From contig JABVXU010000647.1 in the NCBI GenBank assembly GCA_013365365.1, positions 1-28,589 on the forward strand: a stretch of DNA of 28,589 nt. Reading direction: 5' to 3'. The position numbers were made by a program, and so were the translations under genes. The stretch is from Cruorifilaria tuberocauda. Taxonomy: Eukaryota; Nematoda; Chromadorea; Rhabditida; Onchocercidae. Shown here piece by piece: positions 10,950 to 22,500 of this stretch (position 1 is the stretch's first letter; every line of letters starts with the position of its first letter). Under the pieces are notes generated by a model that made no database searches, was not told the origin of the DNA, and saw only the letters and a list, made by a program, of their open reading frames with translations.

Positions 10950-13900
10950 GGTTACTGCTTTCGCACGAGGCCACTGAAATCGAATCCACGGAACACGAGC
11001 TTTTTCCTTCGGATACAAGGGTGTAAGAGGAAAGGTATTTAGCATCGTTCCTGTTCTTCTTGCAGCCCACGGATCAGGAAAGGCTCTTTCAGCAGCTTCA
11101 TCATATAAATCCTCAGCACTCGAATGTGCTGAAAGAAATCGCCTACCAAACACTCGTTCACTTGGGGCAGAAGCTCGACGTAGGACGTTGTAGATGAAAT
11201 ATGGAGATTCTCGTGTTAGCGAAAATAATGGCCATACAGCGCCTTGACGAGGGGTTGAGAAAGATCGCCGAAGCAATTTCCGTTGTGCTAACTTTCGTCG
11301 GCGACGTACTAATGATTGCTTTTGTCCTAGCGGTTGCTGCGAATAAAAAAAGATTTGATGAGGAATTGCTTCATACTGCGACATCGTGGGCGGTTGTCGA
11401 TGTTTGCGACTTCGTGTCATCCATTCTTTTCTTTCAGGTGATTGTTCAGGTGATAACTTTAGAGAAGGTGGAGGTGGACGATTTGATCTCTGTCTTGATC
11501 TCTGCCTTGGAAATCGCGTTCTTACCCTTGCTGTTGATTGGAAAGGCCAATAGATACACTGATCACTGAACGTTACTCTTTTTTTTTGAGTTGGAGATGC
11601 AACGGCTCCTTTAAGCAACGTTATTGGAGTGAAATTGACAATCTTTGGACCGAATGGTGTGAAAGTAACCAGTGGTGGTGGTGTCGGTGGTTTAGGTTCC
11701 GGAAATATAAGACGTTCACGTGACTTAGCGGAGGGTGGTGGTGTTGGTGGTCTAGGTTCTGAAAATACGAGACGTCCAAATTTCCCAGAAGTCTTCGCAC
11801 TACTTTGTTGTTGCTGCTGTTCAGCGGAGAGACTAATTTGACGAGAAGTACTAGTAGGTCCTTCTGAGGAAGTTGTGAGCTGCTTCATTTGTTCTTCAAT
11901 TGCGCGCACTTCACTTGTTATTTGAGTGTCTGAAGGAGCTGAAGCTTCACTTGTCACAATAAGTTGTGGGATGCGAAGTAACGAAGTTGAAGCCGCAATG
12001 TCGGGAGATATTTGCGATGCCTCATTAGCAGCTGAATCGTTCCCATTATCCGGCTCGCCACGTCCACCTGATTCCTGCACTCTTTCTGGCTCCTCCATTC
12101 TAAGTTGTCGATTCTGTATTCTCGATTCGAAACTTTGAAGTAGTCTTGTCACTTTACTTAGAGTTTCTATTGTTGTTGATACAGGCTTGTCCGTACGTGG
12201 AATATCACGTGGCTCAGTAGTCTGTAGTACCAATGAACGATATTCTCTTTGTTCGACAGCTTCATTTTCTTCCGGTGATTGTGATACTATAGTGCTGGAT
12301 GAAGACCAGGAACCAAGAAGGATCGGTTGCAATATTCCTTCAAAAGGATCCGGTGCGGAGACGTGCTCTTCGTGAGATGCGTGTTCCTTGTCCTTTGCTT
12401 GTGATCGATGCTCTTCTTCAGATGCACGATAAAATGAAATTATAGGAATTGTACGTTCAGGTACTTTTTTGAAGTCTGAATCTTGACTTACTGTGGTCAT
12501 CTGCAGTCCTGTCCCCTGCAGTCCTGAAGTGGTTGCTTGAGATGTAGTAATTTGTGACTCTGCTTGAGTGATTTCCAATTTAGCTCCGCTACCTTCAGAC
12601 TGAGCAGTGGCACTTTCTGATTTTGTCGAAAATGTTTTAGGTTTGAAAATTTGTTCATATATGACTGCGGCGTCGTATTTCGGAGCGTCATAATAGAAAG
12701 AATAATGCTTGAGTGGCTGAGGCATAGTGAAATATCGTTTACGTGGTACTATTGGAGGTTCAAATTTCGGTTCTGGTTCACCAGATAGACAACGCAATAA
12801 ATGTATAGACGGTACTACTGCTTTCTTACCTGCAAAATTTATGAAAGTAATTGATAGAGCAAAAAAAATTTGTCTAATTAAATTTTCTGTGTTTGAACTA
12901 TTGAAGTTAGTTGTTTAGATAAGGATTGATGATAACATATGAAGAAATGAGTTGCTATTTTAAACGAGGATTTTAGTTTTCTCGGCCATATGGAAGAGAA
13001 AGATCCGTTTAAAAAAAGTGATAAAATAGGGAAGGACTGGAAGAGGAGAAAAGGAAAACTGAGAAGGGAGAGAAGGAAGAATTTGAAGTACATTTTGCGG
13101 TAATCACCATGCCACTTTCTTGCTCCTTCCAGCATTTCCAACTCGTGTATTTCTCGAGGACCAAGACCTGACATCCAGAGGTCTATGTTTTCTTGTAATA
13201 ATTCCACCGCTGCACAAATATCCGGATCTTCATTAATGTGATGCTTCCCTTCAGTCACTGCCTAAAATTATTCCTTCTATTAAACAATTCTTCTTTCAAA
13301 TTGCCCATTTACAATAATTAGACAAACTTCTAAAAGACAAAGTTACATTATCATCAATCATAGTTCTTTCCCACCTTTTTTAATAAACTGAAATAAATGC
13401 ATACTTGCATTGATAACTGTAAAGCTTTGATACGATCATACGGCATTTGATAGTAATGAATGGACAAATTGAGCATCACACCTAAACGTAAAGGATGATA
13501 TCCTTTCAATCTTTTGTTCGCCAAGTCAAGTGCCAAGTGATAGCTTTCCTCCGCTTTATTATGTAAATCTAAAATTAAATTTTATTTTTAAGAAATACAA
13601 GACATAAGTGTAAGATTGAAATGTGAAGATAGCAATAAAATATTTCAAAACATGAAAATGCATTAAAAATGTCTTTCATTTTACGCCAACAAGTAATTTA
13701 AAATTTTTCGGAAATATTTAACGACAAATTTTTCTGGTTAAACTTTCCAACCTTTGACCTTTCTAATGCGAGGGAAACAATCACTTATTCGTTACATTAT
13801 TCATCGATATATATATAATTAAATCATGCTGATAAATGTATTCCATCCATTAAACAACAAACGAATTAATGAGAAAAAAATAATTGGAATTCAATAAGAA

Positions 13901-15408
13901 ATTTACCATAGAATTTGTCACTAGTTACAGTATTTGACCAGTATCGATAATAATCAGCACGAAGTTTTAGAAAGTAAATTCTTAATTCAATATCTTTTGT
14001 ACCCAATATACCATTAGTAATCATATTCTACAAGCAAACATTTTGCGCTTCACAGATCATTTATATCAGATCACTATTTTATCATTTTCGTTATTAAATT
14101 CGATTTGCTACTTTTATCATAGAGCGATTAATGGAAGCGAAGAGGTTAACAGAAGTGAAACTAAAAATTAGTCTGCCTGTTATCAAGCAAATTCTCGGAA
14201 CAGTCAGAAATGAGCTATTAAACATATAGTAATTCATTAAACTATGGAATTCAATCATACTCTTAGATAGCTTTAAGACTTTATCCGCTGCTAGGGAATT
14301 CCAAAAAAAGAATCAAGATATTATGATACTTGGTTTGTATTTATATTGTTCCTTTTAATGAATTTTCCAATTGTGAAAATGAATCACAACTTACGATCAC
14401 TTCCTCGCAAATGGTAACCACTTCATAACGTGCTCGATACATGTTATCACGCAAAATGCGATGCTTAAGAATTTCACGCCGTGGTATTTGTTGTTGTAAA
14501 TCCATGTACAATTTATATTCTTTGCGAAATTTACTCACCAAACCCTAAATATAATTATTTCTTTACTTGACAATTTGGGAACATCACACTTACAAGTAAA
14601 AGTTAAAATTAATGGATAAATTTGAAGTCGCTTTTAATCTTATACTAACAAACTTGAAAAGATACATATAAAATCACTAACGAATAAAAATATTCTACAA
14701 ATTAATTTTAATCACTTATCGCATGTAATCACCAAAAGAAAAAAAATCAGTGCTTTACAATCCTGTAGCTGCATTTAGAAATTTATCAATGGAATTCTAC
14801 CTTATAGAAGACTGCGAACATATTTCTTTCTAACGGTGTCAAATTTTTACCGTAATTTTCAACCATAACCCGAAAAGTCATTCTTACATCACCAAAGAAT
14901 GCCACCTGCGAAAGAGTTTAAATAATTCGACATTTTCACTTACAAAGTAAATTATAGCATCGATGATATTAATGAATTATCACTGATAGCATGATGCTGT
15001 TTATTCAATCCAAACCTTTCAAAAAATTGTTTAAATTAACAACCAGTAAACCGAAACAATCGTTTTGATTTGCTAAACTAGAAAATCATAGATTGTCAAA
15101 TTGATCGCTAAAATGATTCTGTTTATTAGTCTTTTAGTTTCCTCCCTATTCGCACTCCATATTTTTTATCTGTCCATTTATTTTTTAATCTTTTAGAACA
15201 AATTTAAAATGATAGTCTGTTACTGTAATGCTTACTGTTGCATTGTTTTACAGTATTTATTCCAATAGTTTTTCAAGTAGAAAAAAGCAATTTGATTTGG
15301 CAACAAAGAAATGTGCAATTAAGCTGAAAGAATCGTTACCGCGTCGGCGATGTTTATACGTAATATTAAGTCGTAACGATCAAAAACTACCAATTCTTCT
15401 TCATCCAT
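10941..15408 (-). CDS. 14-3-3 domain protein with a ~630-residue C-terminal tail
   Basis: 14-3-3 proteins dimerise and bind phosphoserine/threonine motifs. Seven exons: 15408-15340 (ATG, M-D-E-E-E-L-V), 14905-14801, 14544-14395, 14027-13907, 13568-13405, 13261-13108 and 12829-10941. All phases agree and give 883 residues. Residues 1 to about 255 cover the nine-helix 14-3-3 fold. Pocket residues are kept by alignment to human zeta: K58 (K49), R65 (R56), K129 (K120), R136-Y137 (R127-Y128, in A-D-Y-Y-R-Y-W), L181-N182 (L172-N173), I185 (V176) and N228 (N224, in L-L-Q-E-N-I-D-L-W). Sequence elsewhere is very divergent. The usual acidic end is replaced by one 1889-nt exon rich in Ser, Pro, Gln, Glu and Arg. 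The join is donor 13107 (GTGATT) to acceptor TTTTGCAG at 12830, splitting a Gly codon (G255). Ordinary 14-3-3 proteins are about 250 residues. The tail resembles nothing I recognise. A separate downstream gene is less likely because the long exon opens in frame with no ATG near its start. Confidence 0.85.
11163..11180 (-). other. second 14-3-3 binding-type motif R-R-A-S-A-P in the tail
   Basis: Residues 805-810 read R-R-A-S-A-P, matching the looser RXXpSXP pattern with S808 as the candidate phosphosite. It lies 29 residues after the R-S-F-S-T-P motif. Two such sites close together are what a 14-3-3 dimer would bind most tightly. Confidence 0.4.
11250..11267 (-). other. 14-3-3 mode I motif R-S-F-S-T-P in the tail
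   Basis: Residues 776-781 read R-S-F-S-T-P, an exact match to the 14-3-3 mode I pattern RSXpSXP, with S779 as the predicted phosphosite. It sits in a basic context (R-R-S-F-S-T-P-R) suited to a basophilic kinase. It is in the same polypeptide as a 14-3-3 pocket. Confidence 0.5.
11568..11579 (-). other. RVTF motif (candidate PP1-docking site) in the 14-3-3 tail
   Basis: Residues 672-675 read R-V-T-F within K-K-R-V-T-F-S-D-Q. This fits the RVxF docking consensus for protein phosphatase 1, with basic residues before and an acidic residue after, as in many PP1 regulators. Short motifs occur by chance, so this is an inference. Confidence 0.45.
11673..11774 (-). repeat. duplicated proline-rich module in the 14-3-3 tail
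   Basis: Two 14-residue units, residues 607-620 (codons 11774-11733) and 627-640 (codons 11714-11673), read R-L-V-F-S-E-P-R-P-P-T-P-P-P and R-L-I-F-P-E-P-K-P-P-T-P-P-P. They lie 20 residues apart and look like an internal duplication. The P-x-x-P cores could bind SH3 or WW domains, and T-P sites could be kinase targets. Confidence 0.7.
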
Positions 15409-16562
15409 TGCAGTTGCTTTTTCCACTCACTTACATCAAGTAACTGTTAATTAATCATAATTCAAAATTCACAGATAAAGAAGGCATAAGAATGGTTTAA
15501 CCGATCGAATCATTTTTGATCTTAACAATTTTCAAAATAAGTAATAAGAAAAATCAACTGAAAATAATTTATAATAGTTACGACTTACACTACCATTAGT
15601 TCAAGTTTTTTTGCTTCTTTCTTTTCATTATATCATTTTATCAGTAATAAATCGTATTATCTAGAACATTTTTTTTAACATATCAAATATATGATAACAA
15701 GTATTAATTCATTTTTCTTAATTGGTTAAGCTAAAATAACTTGAATTCTTTCCAGTAATATCCATCAAACTATATAAGCAAAAGGCACTTATACTATTAC
15801 CTACCTCTACTATATAACTCATGAAAAAAGAAAGTAAGATGATTTATAAGTGTGGAACACGAACGATAGTCTTCCAACGCTACCTGTACGATGTCACCGT
15901 TATAAACCTTTCATGAAAACGAAGGTTATCCATTAGAGCAAATTTTCCGCTCACAAAAGATGGCGGCTAAAAATGGCGGTGCAGGGATAAAAGTAGATTA
16001 ACGTCAGCCATATTTCACTGATTGATCAATAGCTAAATTATATTCGATCAGTTATCAAATTCCAATTTTATCTTATTAATTTCAAATGATCAGATCATAT
16101 TAGAATAAAATCCTCACCTTAATAGTTAAAAGTATCTGATTGCAATATCATGCCTAAACAATGAACTAAAGTTCATCAATGAAACTGTAAAGTTTACTAG
16201 TATCGACTATTTACCATTTCTGATTCAGTCTCTTCACTAATGCATATATAATTTCCTTAGTTCTCAACAATGCATAATCAGTATCGATTTATCAATATTT
16301 TCTTCAAATCATTCAATGCTTTTTAATGTCAATTCAATAACGTCTAATGATTTATCTTGATTTCAGTCAATTTTCCTTCTGATTGATTCAACGTTGAAAT
16401 TCGATGTGACAGATCAATCAAACTAAGTCAATGATAGCTTATTCTTTCGATATTCATCTTTTCCCTTCAATGAAATTCCAGAGTGGAAAGGAAATTATGG
16501 AAATGAAGCCTAATTATGAACACCCCTTTGCCTTCCACACCAATTAATTATAATGAGAGAGC
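15409..16562. promoter_or_regulatory. upstream region of the 14-3-3 gene with YY1-like sites
   Basis: No coding exon recognised. At 15957-15967 the sequence AAGATGGCGGC matches the YY1 consensus, and AAAATGGCGG follows at 15970-15979, a close pair about 550 bases upstream of the 14-3-3 start codon. The surrounding DNA is AT-rich, so these GC-rich motifs stand out. Assignment to the 14-3-3 promoter is inferred from position only. Confidence 0.35.
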
Positions 16563-16566
16563 AAAA
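16563..16566 (-). terminator. RNA polymerase III terminator of tRNA-Arg
   Basis: On the minus strand a TTTT run follows the mature tRNA 3' end by four bases, the usual Pol III stop. Confidence 0.75.
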
Positions 16567-16570
16567 CTCC

Positions 16571-16642
16571 GACCCTGGCAGGACTCGAACCTGCAATCTT
16601 CGCCTCCGGAGGGCGACGCCTTATCCATTAGGCCACAGGGCC
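16571..16642 (-). tRNA. tRNA-Arg (anticodon CCG)
   Basis: A 72-base cloverleaf: acceptor GGCCCTG pairs with CAGGGTC (one G-U), a D arm GCCTAATGGATAAGGC, an anticodon stem TCGCC/GGCGA with loop C-T-CCG-G-A, and a T arm GCAGG-TTCGAGT-CCTGC. The A box (TGGCCTAATGG) and B box (GGTTCGAGTCC) are present. Anticodon CCG reads the arginine codon CGG. No intron is seen, and CCA is not encoded, as expected for a eukaryotic nuclear tRNA. Confidence 0.96.
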
Positions 16643-16680
16643 CATTGTGGGGCCGTTCAAAATTTGAGATAGAAATATTT

Positions 16681-16712
16681 CTTTCCTTCTCTCTCTTTCT
16701 TTCTCTTTCTTC

Positions 16713-16784
<72 letters not shown>

Positions 16785-16785
16785 T
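16681..16785. repeat. CT/GA microsatellite
   Basis: About 105 bases of almost pure CT repeat with scattered TT or CC interruptions on the plus strand. It begins 39 bases upstream of the tRNA 5' end on the minus strand. It creates a false Arg-Glu repeat reading frame on the minus strand. Confidence 0.95.
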
Positions 16786-17751
16786 AATTTTTTATCCAAA
16801 GTCAAGTTATCCGAACAGATTTCTGCAGTTTATTTGTCATCGGTACAATTTCGTTATCCGCTGACAATTTGTAATATCAATGATAGTTATTGTATTAGAG
16901 TGGATGCTTTTAAAAATTAAACCTTTCCTTTTTAATGATGTAAACATGAAAGATTTTGTGGTGAAGCAATCCATAAAATAATCATCAAGCATTGATAAAC
17001 TTTTAATAATCACTCCCAAGTGTTTTGATGAATTTAATTAAATTATGCCTTCAGAAAGCTTCAGAATTCTCAAAAGCTGAATTTTGCTATTAGCAGAGAT
17101 GCTTTAGCTGCTTGTAAATTATCATTTACATGCCTCAAAGTTATTTTTAGAATGCATGAATTAAGAATTGATACCATTTTTGAAGTAAGCTTATGAAAAA
17201 ATTGCTTTTTCTTTTTTGCATTATCCATTCCTTATTACTTATTGTTAGGAATATATTGAACCAAACTTGTCTTTTCAGGAAAGTATATATATTCATTCTA
17301 TCACTTTCAATTAGACTTTCTTTTCAGATAATTTCCTCCCACAATGAAATCTGTTGAAATTTGAACTGTTCACTGATTTCTTAGAATAATCAAATAATAA
17401 TACTTTATATACAATATATTCCAAAAAGATTTCAACTGTAAAATATAGTTTTCATTCGTCTATTTCAGGTATGATGGAAATGGAAGACATTGATGTAACT
17501 ATCACAATCATTAATGACATTTCGAATTTAAATCGGGAAATCACGCAGCTTTTTTATTCGAAGACTTTTTCACACCAATAATTGATAGCCGAAATCAGAG
17601 TAACAAATCTTGAAATTTCTTCCACTTAAAACTTAAAACTTTAAATATATGTGTAGCTTCTATTTACATTACTATACACAATCCATCGTTATCACAAAAG
17701 AAAAAACACTTTTCTAACTTGAATTTCAAATATCAATGGCTTTTCCATTAG
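16786..17751. other. intergenic
   Basis: AT-rich sequence with no recognised gene. A 36-codon reading frame starts at the ATG at 17471, two bases after a good acceptor (TATTTCAG), and ends at 17581. It is acidic at its N-terminus, but no donor joins it in phase to the exons at 17752-18187. Confidence 0.4.
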
Positions 17752-18187
17752 GACAAAAAGAAGTGTACTACAAGAAATAGGTCTGTTCACCATATGAATT
17801 TACTACGAACATTAACATTTTCTGGAAAATTCTTGAAATGAGATTTGAATTGATTGGATAGCTTAGAATGAAATGTATTTTAGATTTGTCTAATAACAAA
17901 TACTGAAAGTGAAGATGAATTCTTCCTATCAAAAGAATTATTCTTGAACTAAATTCTAGTTTTATTTTCTTCTTTAGTAGGGCGCTTACAAGGGATTCCA
18001 TACCTTTAATCAAAGATCTAAATTTTGCAAGTTACAAATATTTCTTGTTCTGATTTTAGCAATTGTAGCGTTGCTTACATCTTTGTTATTGTTGTTAACA
18101 ATCATATTATTATTTCTTTACTTTTTCATTCAAAAGCAACAATTTAACAAAGGCGAAAATAAATTTGAAAATTTTGGGGAGGGATAA
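17752..18187 (+). CDS. candidate 3' exons of a small single-span membrane protein
   Basis: Two possible exons, 17752-17780 (acceptor TTTTCCATTAG, donor GTCTGT) and 18060-18187 (acceptor TTCTGATTTTAG, TAA stop), join in phase 1. The last encodes a strongly hydrophobic run starting I-V-A-L-L-T-S-L-L-L-L-L followed by a Lys/Gln/Asn-rich end. No start exon was found and the first exon is tiny. AT-rich DNA often yields Leu/Ile/Phe-rich frames by chance, so this is a weak call. Confidence 0.2.
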
Positions 18188-19515
18188 AATATTACGAGGA
18201 TTACCACGAGGACAAAATATTGATTTATTACTTTTCCACCTCTAAAAAGACTTCAGTTATTATAATCTGAAATCAAGCTGAAATCATTGAGAGTGGAAGT
18301 TCGAAGAATGTACAACATCGTTGTTAAAAATTGAATTTCCATAAAAAACTGAAGTTTCAAAAATAATACCTTAATTTGGCATCATGAATTAAGCTATTGC
18401 AATTACGATAGCACCTCGTTATTAACGGGGGGTTAATACAGGATAACGGAAACGGAAGACAACAGAAGATCCTACAAAGCAATTACAAGTTTATAGTATT
18501 AGCTATGAAACTCTATCAATATTATTATTAAGAAATGAGTGCTTCGTAATAAAAAAGCAATTAGATGTTTTTAAAGTTCTGCTCTGCGGGACATCTCAAA
18601 TTTTAATGATAACTTCATTTGTTAATTGAAATTCATTTAAAAGGAAAAAGCACACTTTGCAAAAGGTCCACTTGTTTAATTTTTCTGCAAAGAAAGTAAC
18701 AGCGATATTTGTGTTGTTCCAATCTTGGTTTTTATTATCTCGATTCGCTCCCCCAAACTATCTCTGTTCTATTCCAGATCAAAACTTCTTTTTTGTAGGA
18801 CTCTGCCAATCAAAAAATTATACTCTTTAACCCAGTTGTATTACTCCGTTATTTTAGATCTCTTGTATACTTCATTCCACAACATTTCCTTTGCCGTCGG
18901 GCAATGAAGTAAAATGATAGTATACGTTTTATGCTATAAAATTGAAAGAATTGACAAAGCCAGAATTTCCAATACACATAACATTACAGTGTAAGTGAAT
19001 GATTTTTTGTACAATAGGGATTTTTATACATCCATAAAACATTATCCCTAGTACAGGTTAATGAAGAAAGAAATTACCATAGAATACATTCAAAACATAG
19101 AACACATACATAGCAAAGTTATAAAATCGAAAATTAAGGACTCACAGAAATTAAAACTGAATATCAAGTTCTACAGAAATATCTGTAATAGTAACTGAAG
19201 AAGGTTGGCAGAGCAAAACAAAGGAAAAAGAAAGTGAGAAAGTGAGAAGTTAAAAGAGATTACAGATGGGAAATTTTCAGCTTTACATCGAAAAAGCCCG
19301 AAAATAAGTAAGAATTTGTGAATACTCAATTTGAAATATAAATCGACATTTGAAGCCCTCTGTCTGCGTTATGTCTTTTTTCCATAATTGACGAGGTAAA
19401 ACTTTATCCAAAATGAAATGAAATAACTAAGATCAACAAAACTGCAGTTATATTCTACTCTTTGTTCTTATTTTTATAAAACGTGAATGCATCACGGATT
19501 CCGAAATGATACCTA
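18188..19515. other. intergenic, 3' of the GCC1-type gene
   Basis: No gene seen. At 18413-18455 the sequence CACCTCGTTATTAACG followed by a G run and GGATAACGG resembles the ends of pogo/Tigger-type DNA transposons, but no matching opposite end was found. Confidence 0.4.
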
Positions 19516-22500
19516 CTAGAGATTACGTTTCTCAATCGCGCGCATTTCAGCTACACTTAATTTCAACACAGCACCTATTGCTTTTAAGATGTGTTTACGA
19601 CCGGAAGAATTGTCACAATGCAGCAATTGAATGAAAATATTCCGTAAATATTCCAAATTTGAATCAACACTTAAAAATTTCACTTTTCCTAAAATGAAAT
19701 TGACATGGGAATTGCAGAAAAAATTGCGAAAAATTTTTAATGTTTGATTTCATCTATACCAGAAAAAATGGACAAAAGAACCATTATGCAGTTGTCATAA
19801 AATTTAGTTCGCAACAAAGGAAATATGACTGGAGGTAAAATATGGAACTTTACCAGAAATAACCAACCTTCCAGAATCCTGATCTCATCCTTCAATTTCT
19901 CCACCATTTCAAAATGTTGCAAATCTTTAGTGAGAGCCGTTTGTTGAATATCGCGAACATTTAATTCTGCTATACGCATGGCATTTCTAAAGTTCAGCTC
20001 ACTTCACCTTGTTTTACCTATTCGTATTCATACATTATAAAATAGTGTAGAAATGAACTAATGAGAAATTCAAAATTAAAAGATGTATTATTTTCGGACG
20101 GAAACGAAAAAGTTAAATTTAACTGTTTCGAAAGAAACACCAAGCAAACCATTTATCCGGATTTCACAATCATTTAATGCATAAATTAATGTTGAGACCT
20201 TAATTCGATTATTTGTTTTTCCCTCCTGACAAGCTGCTGTTCGTAAAATATATTGTGAGTTTCTGTACTAATTGTAGTTCCAGGAACAGTGAATATCTGA
20301 GTACCATTCGATGAAGTTGATAAGCGTTCTAAAGCTTAACAGTATAGTTTAGAAATATGGAAAATGATCGGCAAATCATTACTAGTAATAGATAAGAAAT
20401 TGTAAAACAGTAAAAAAATAAGCTAACTAATCAGAAATGAAAAAAAGAAAGAAACGAAGAAATTATTAAGAAACTGTTAAAAACCATAACAAAAAGAGGT
20501 ACTAGAAAAGGATACTAAATAACCTTTTTGATATTAGGAAATAATTTAATTCCCTTAAAAAACCAATAATTAATCCGATTAATGGGAAGAAAATGGACAA
20601 TAAAAATAAAAGGAAGGTTTAAACAGATAATCAATTTCAATAATAATAATCCTGCATAATTTAAATAAATTAAGAAAATAAGGAAAGTTACGTCTTAAAA
20701 ACTGGAAATAATGAAAAAGTTAGTCTTGGAATCAAAGCAGCTATGCAAAGATAAAACTGCTGGAGGATTAAAAAATGAAGAATTCATTATTGGTGACTAT
20801 GTTTATAGTGTACTGTTGGTTTACCTAAATGGTGCTCATCCATAACACTACAGCACGAATCGACATCACTTGAATGATCAACTGCATTCCGAATTTCTGC
20901 AAATGAAGAAAAAAGTTTAGTAATAACTAACATTTATGAATTATAGCAAAAAAAGAAACAGCACGAAAAAATATTGATAAAAAAAAAATTTCTTGTCAAT
21001 ATTTTAAATGATTCGATGTCAAATAAAAGACTTCATGAAGTAGGAAATCAAGAAAATGGGTACTTTCAAAATGTTCTAAAAGATTTGCAAAAGTTTATAA
21101 AAAGTAAATTCTGATCACTATATTAAAAAATATTGAAAGCAAAGTTGAAACCTGAACTTCGCCGTTCATTAATAGATATATTACTTTCAAACAAGTCATT
21201 TGAGCGACTTTTTCGATATTTCACCAATCGGAATGAGGTATCTTGTGGAGGATCCACTGGGTCAACATTTGGCTGACTTCTTATGGATGCTAATATAGCT
21301 CTTGAATTAATGAATGAATATTAATTTGCATCAATTAAGCAGATTTTAGAATAGAAAAGTTTCATGTTTAACTCCGATAAAAGAAAATGCATAATTAATT
21401 ATCATCATTTTTAAAACGTACTGACCTAAAATCGCTTAAAAAATGAATTGTTTTTTCCCAATGTGGCTGTTATACAAATTATGATAATTTTTTTAATTGA
21501 GAAGTTTCTGCAATTCACATTTTCTAATTATTCTAAAAAATATATTAAAATTAAACTATTATATCAAGTCAAAAAGTAAACTTTAATATTAGTTCACAAA
21601 CTCAAACTCATTTCAATCCAACCACAAAAGAAATTGTAAAAGAAAGAAAAATACTTCGTAATTTCCAACTCATTCTCTTTTTCCGCAAGAATATCCAGAG
21701 CCCGAATACGTTGCTTTTGCATCTCCGACTCCATTTCAACCACTAAAAACAGGAACAGAAATAAGGATGATGAATCGGAAAATTCGGAAATAGATGCAGA
21801 AAGAGATGAGGGGAAGGAATTGAATGACTAAACAAATAAAAAGATTGAAATGTGGATGCAACAATTCTTTTTAGATACTGTTTAATATTTAAGAAGCTTT
21901 TTAAATATTGCCAAAATAAAAAGCAATTTTATGCTGTCATATAACTATCAAAAAACAATTGTGTGAAATGAAATTTATAAACTGCAAAATGTTTGACCCT
22001 TTTGATGCATTTGATTGCGAAAATCAGAAGCTGAATTTTCCTGAGTCATTTCCATTTCGATAATTTTTAACTGCAGTTGGGCTGTTTTCTGAAACACATT
22101 TTATGTAACTTAGTTCCGAAATACATTAACAATATTTGATTATAGCATTAATTTTTTCTTACAATATAAAACTCTACACATTTTATGAAATTAAACCATA
22201 TTTGGGGAGATGGATCAAATCAAAGATTTTTTTTTAAATTCACTTGTTCATAGCTACTTTTTGCATTGGCATAGTCAACTTCAAGAGATCGAAGTTTATC
22301 ATGAAGTGAGGCTACAACTGCACGCATATGTCGCAAATCTCCTTCTGCTGCTGCGCAAGATGAGCAACTATTTACAGGTGATGACGATAATGTATGTGAT
22401 ATTCCCGTATTTTCCAAAGCATCATTCTGGAAGATAAAAATTATAAAACTGCTTGCTTAATATCATAGTTGCCATTCGGTTATAAACATTGGAAGCTGGA

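Noticed and set aside
11201..11569. 122-codon plus-strand reading frame, hydrophobic in places
   Set aside because: It lies antisense to the long last exon of the 14-3-3 gene, whose frame is supported by splicing and motifs; other plus-strand frames there are the same effect.
16516..16920. Plus-strand frame with a Ser/Leu repeat, and minus-strand Arg-Glu frame at 16548-16805
   Set aside because: Both are translations of the tRNA and the CT/GA microsatellite.
18725..18907. 60-codon plus-strand frame
   Set aside because: There is no splice, start or family support, and the composition is that of random AT-rich DNA.
22210..22437. 75-codon plus-strand frame
   Set aside because: It is antisense to golgin exon 22244-22426.
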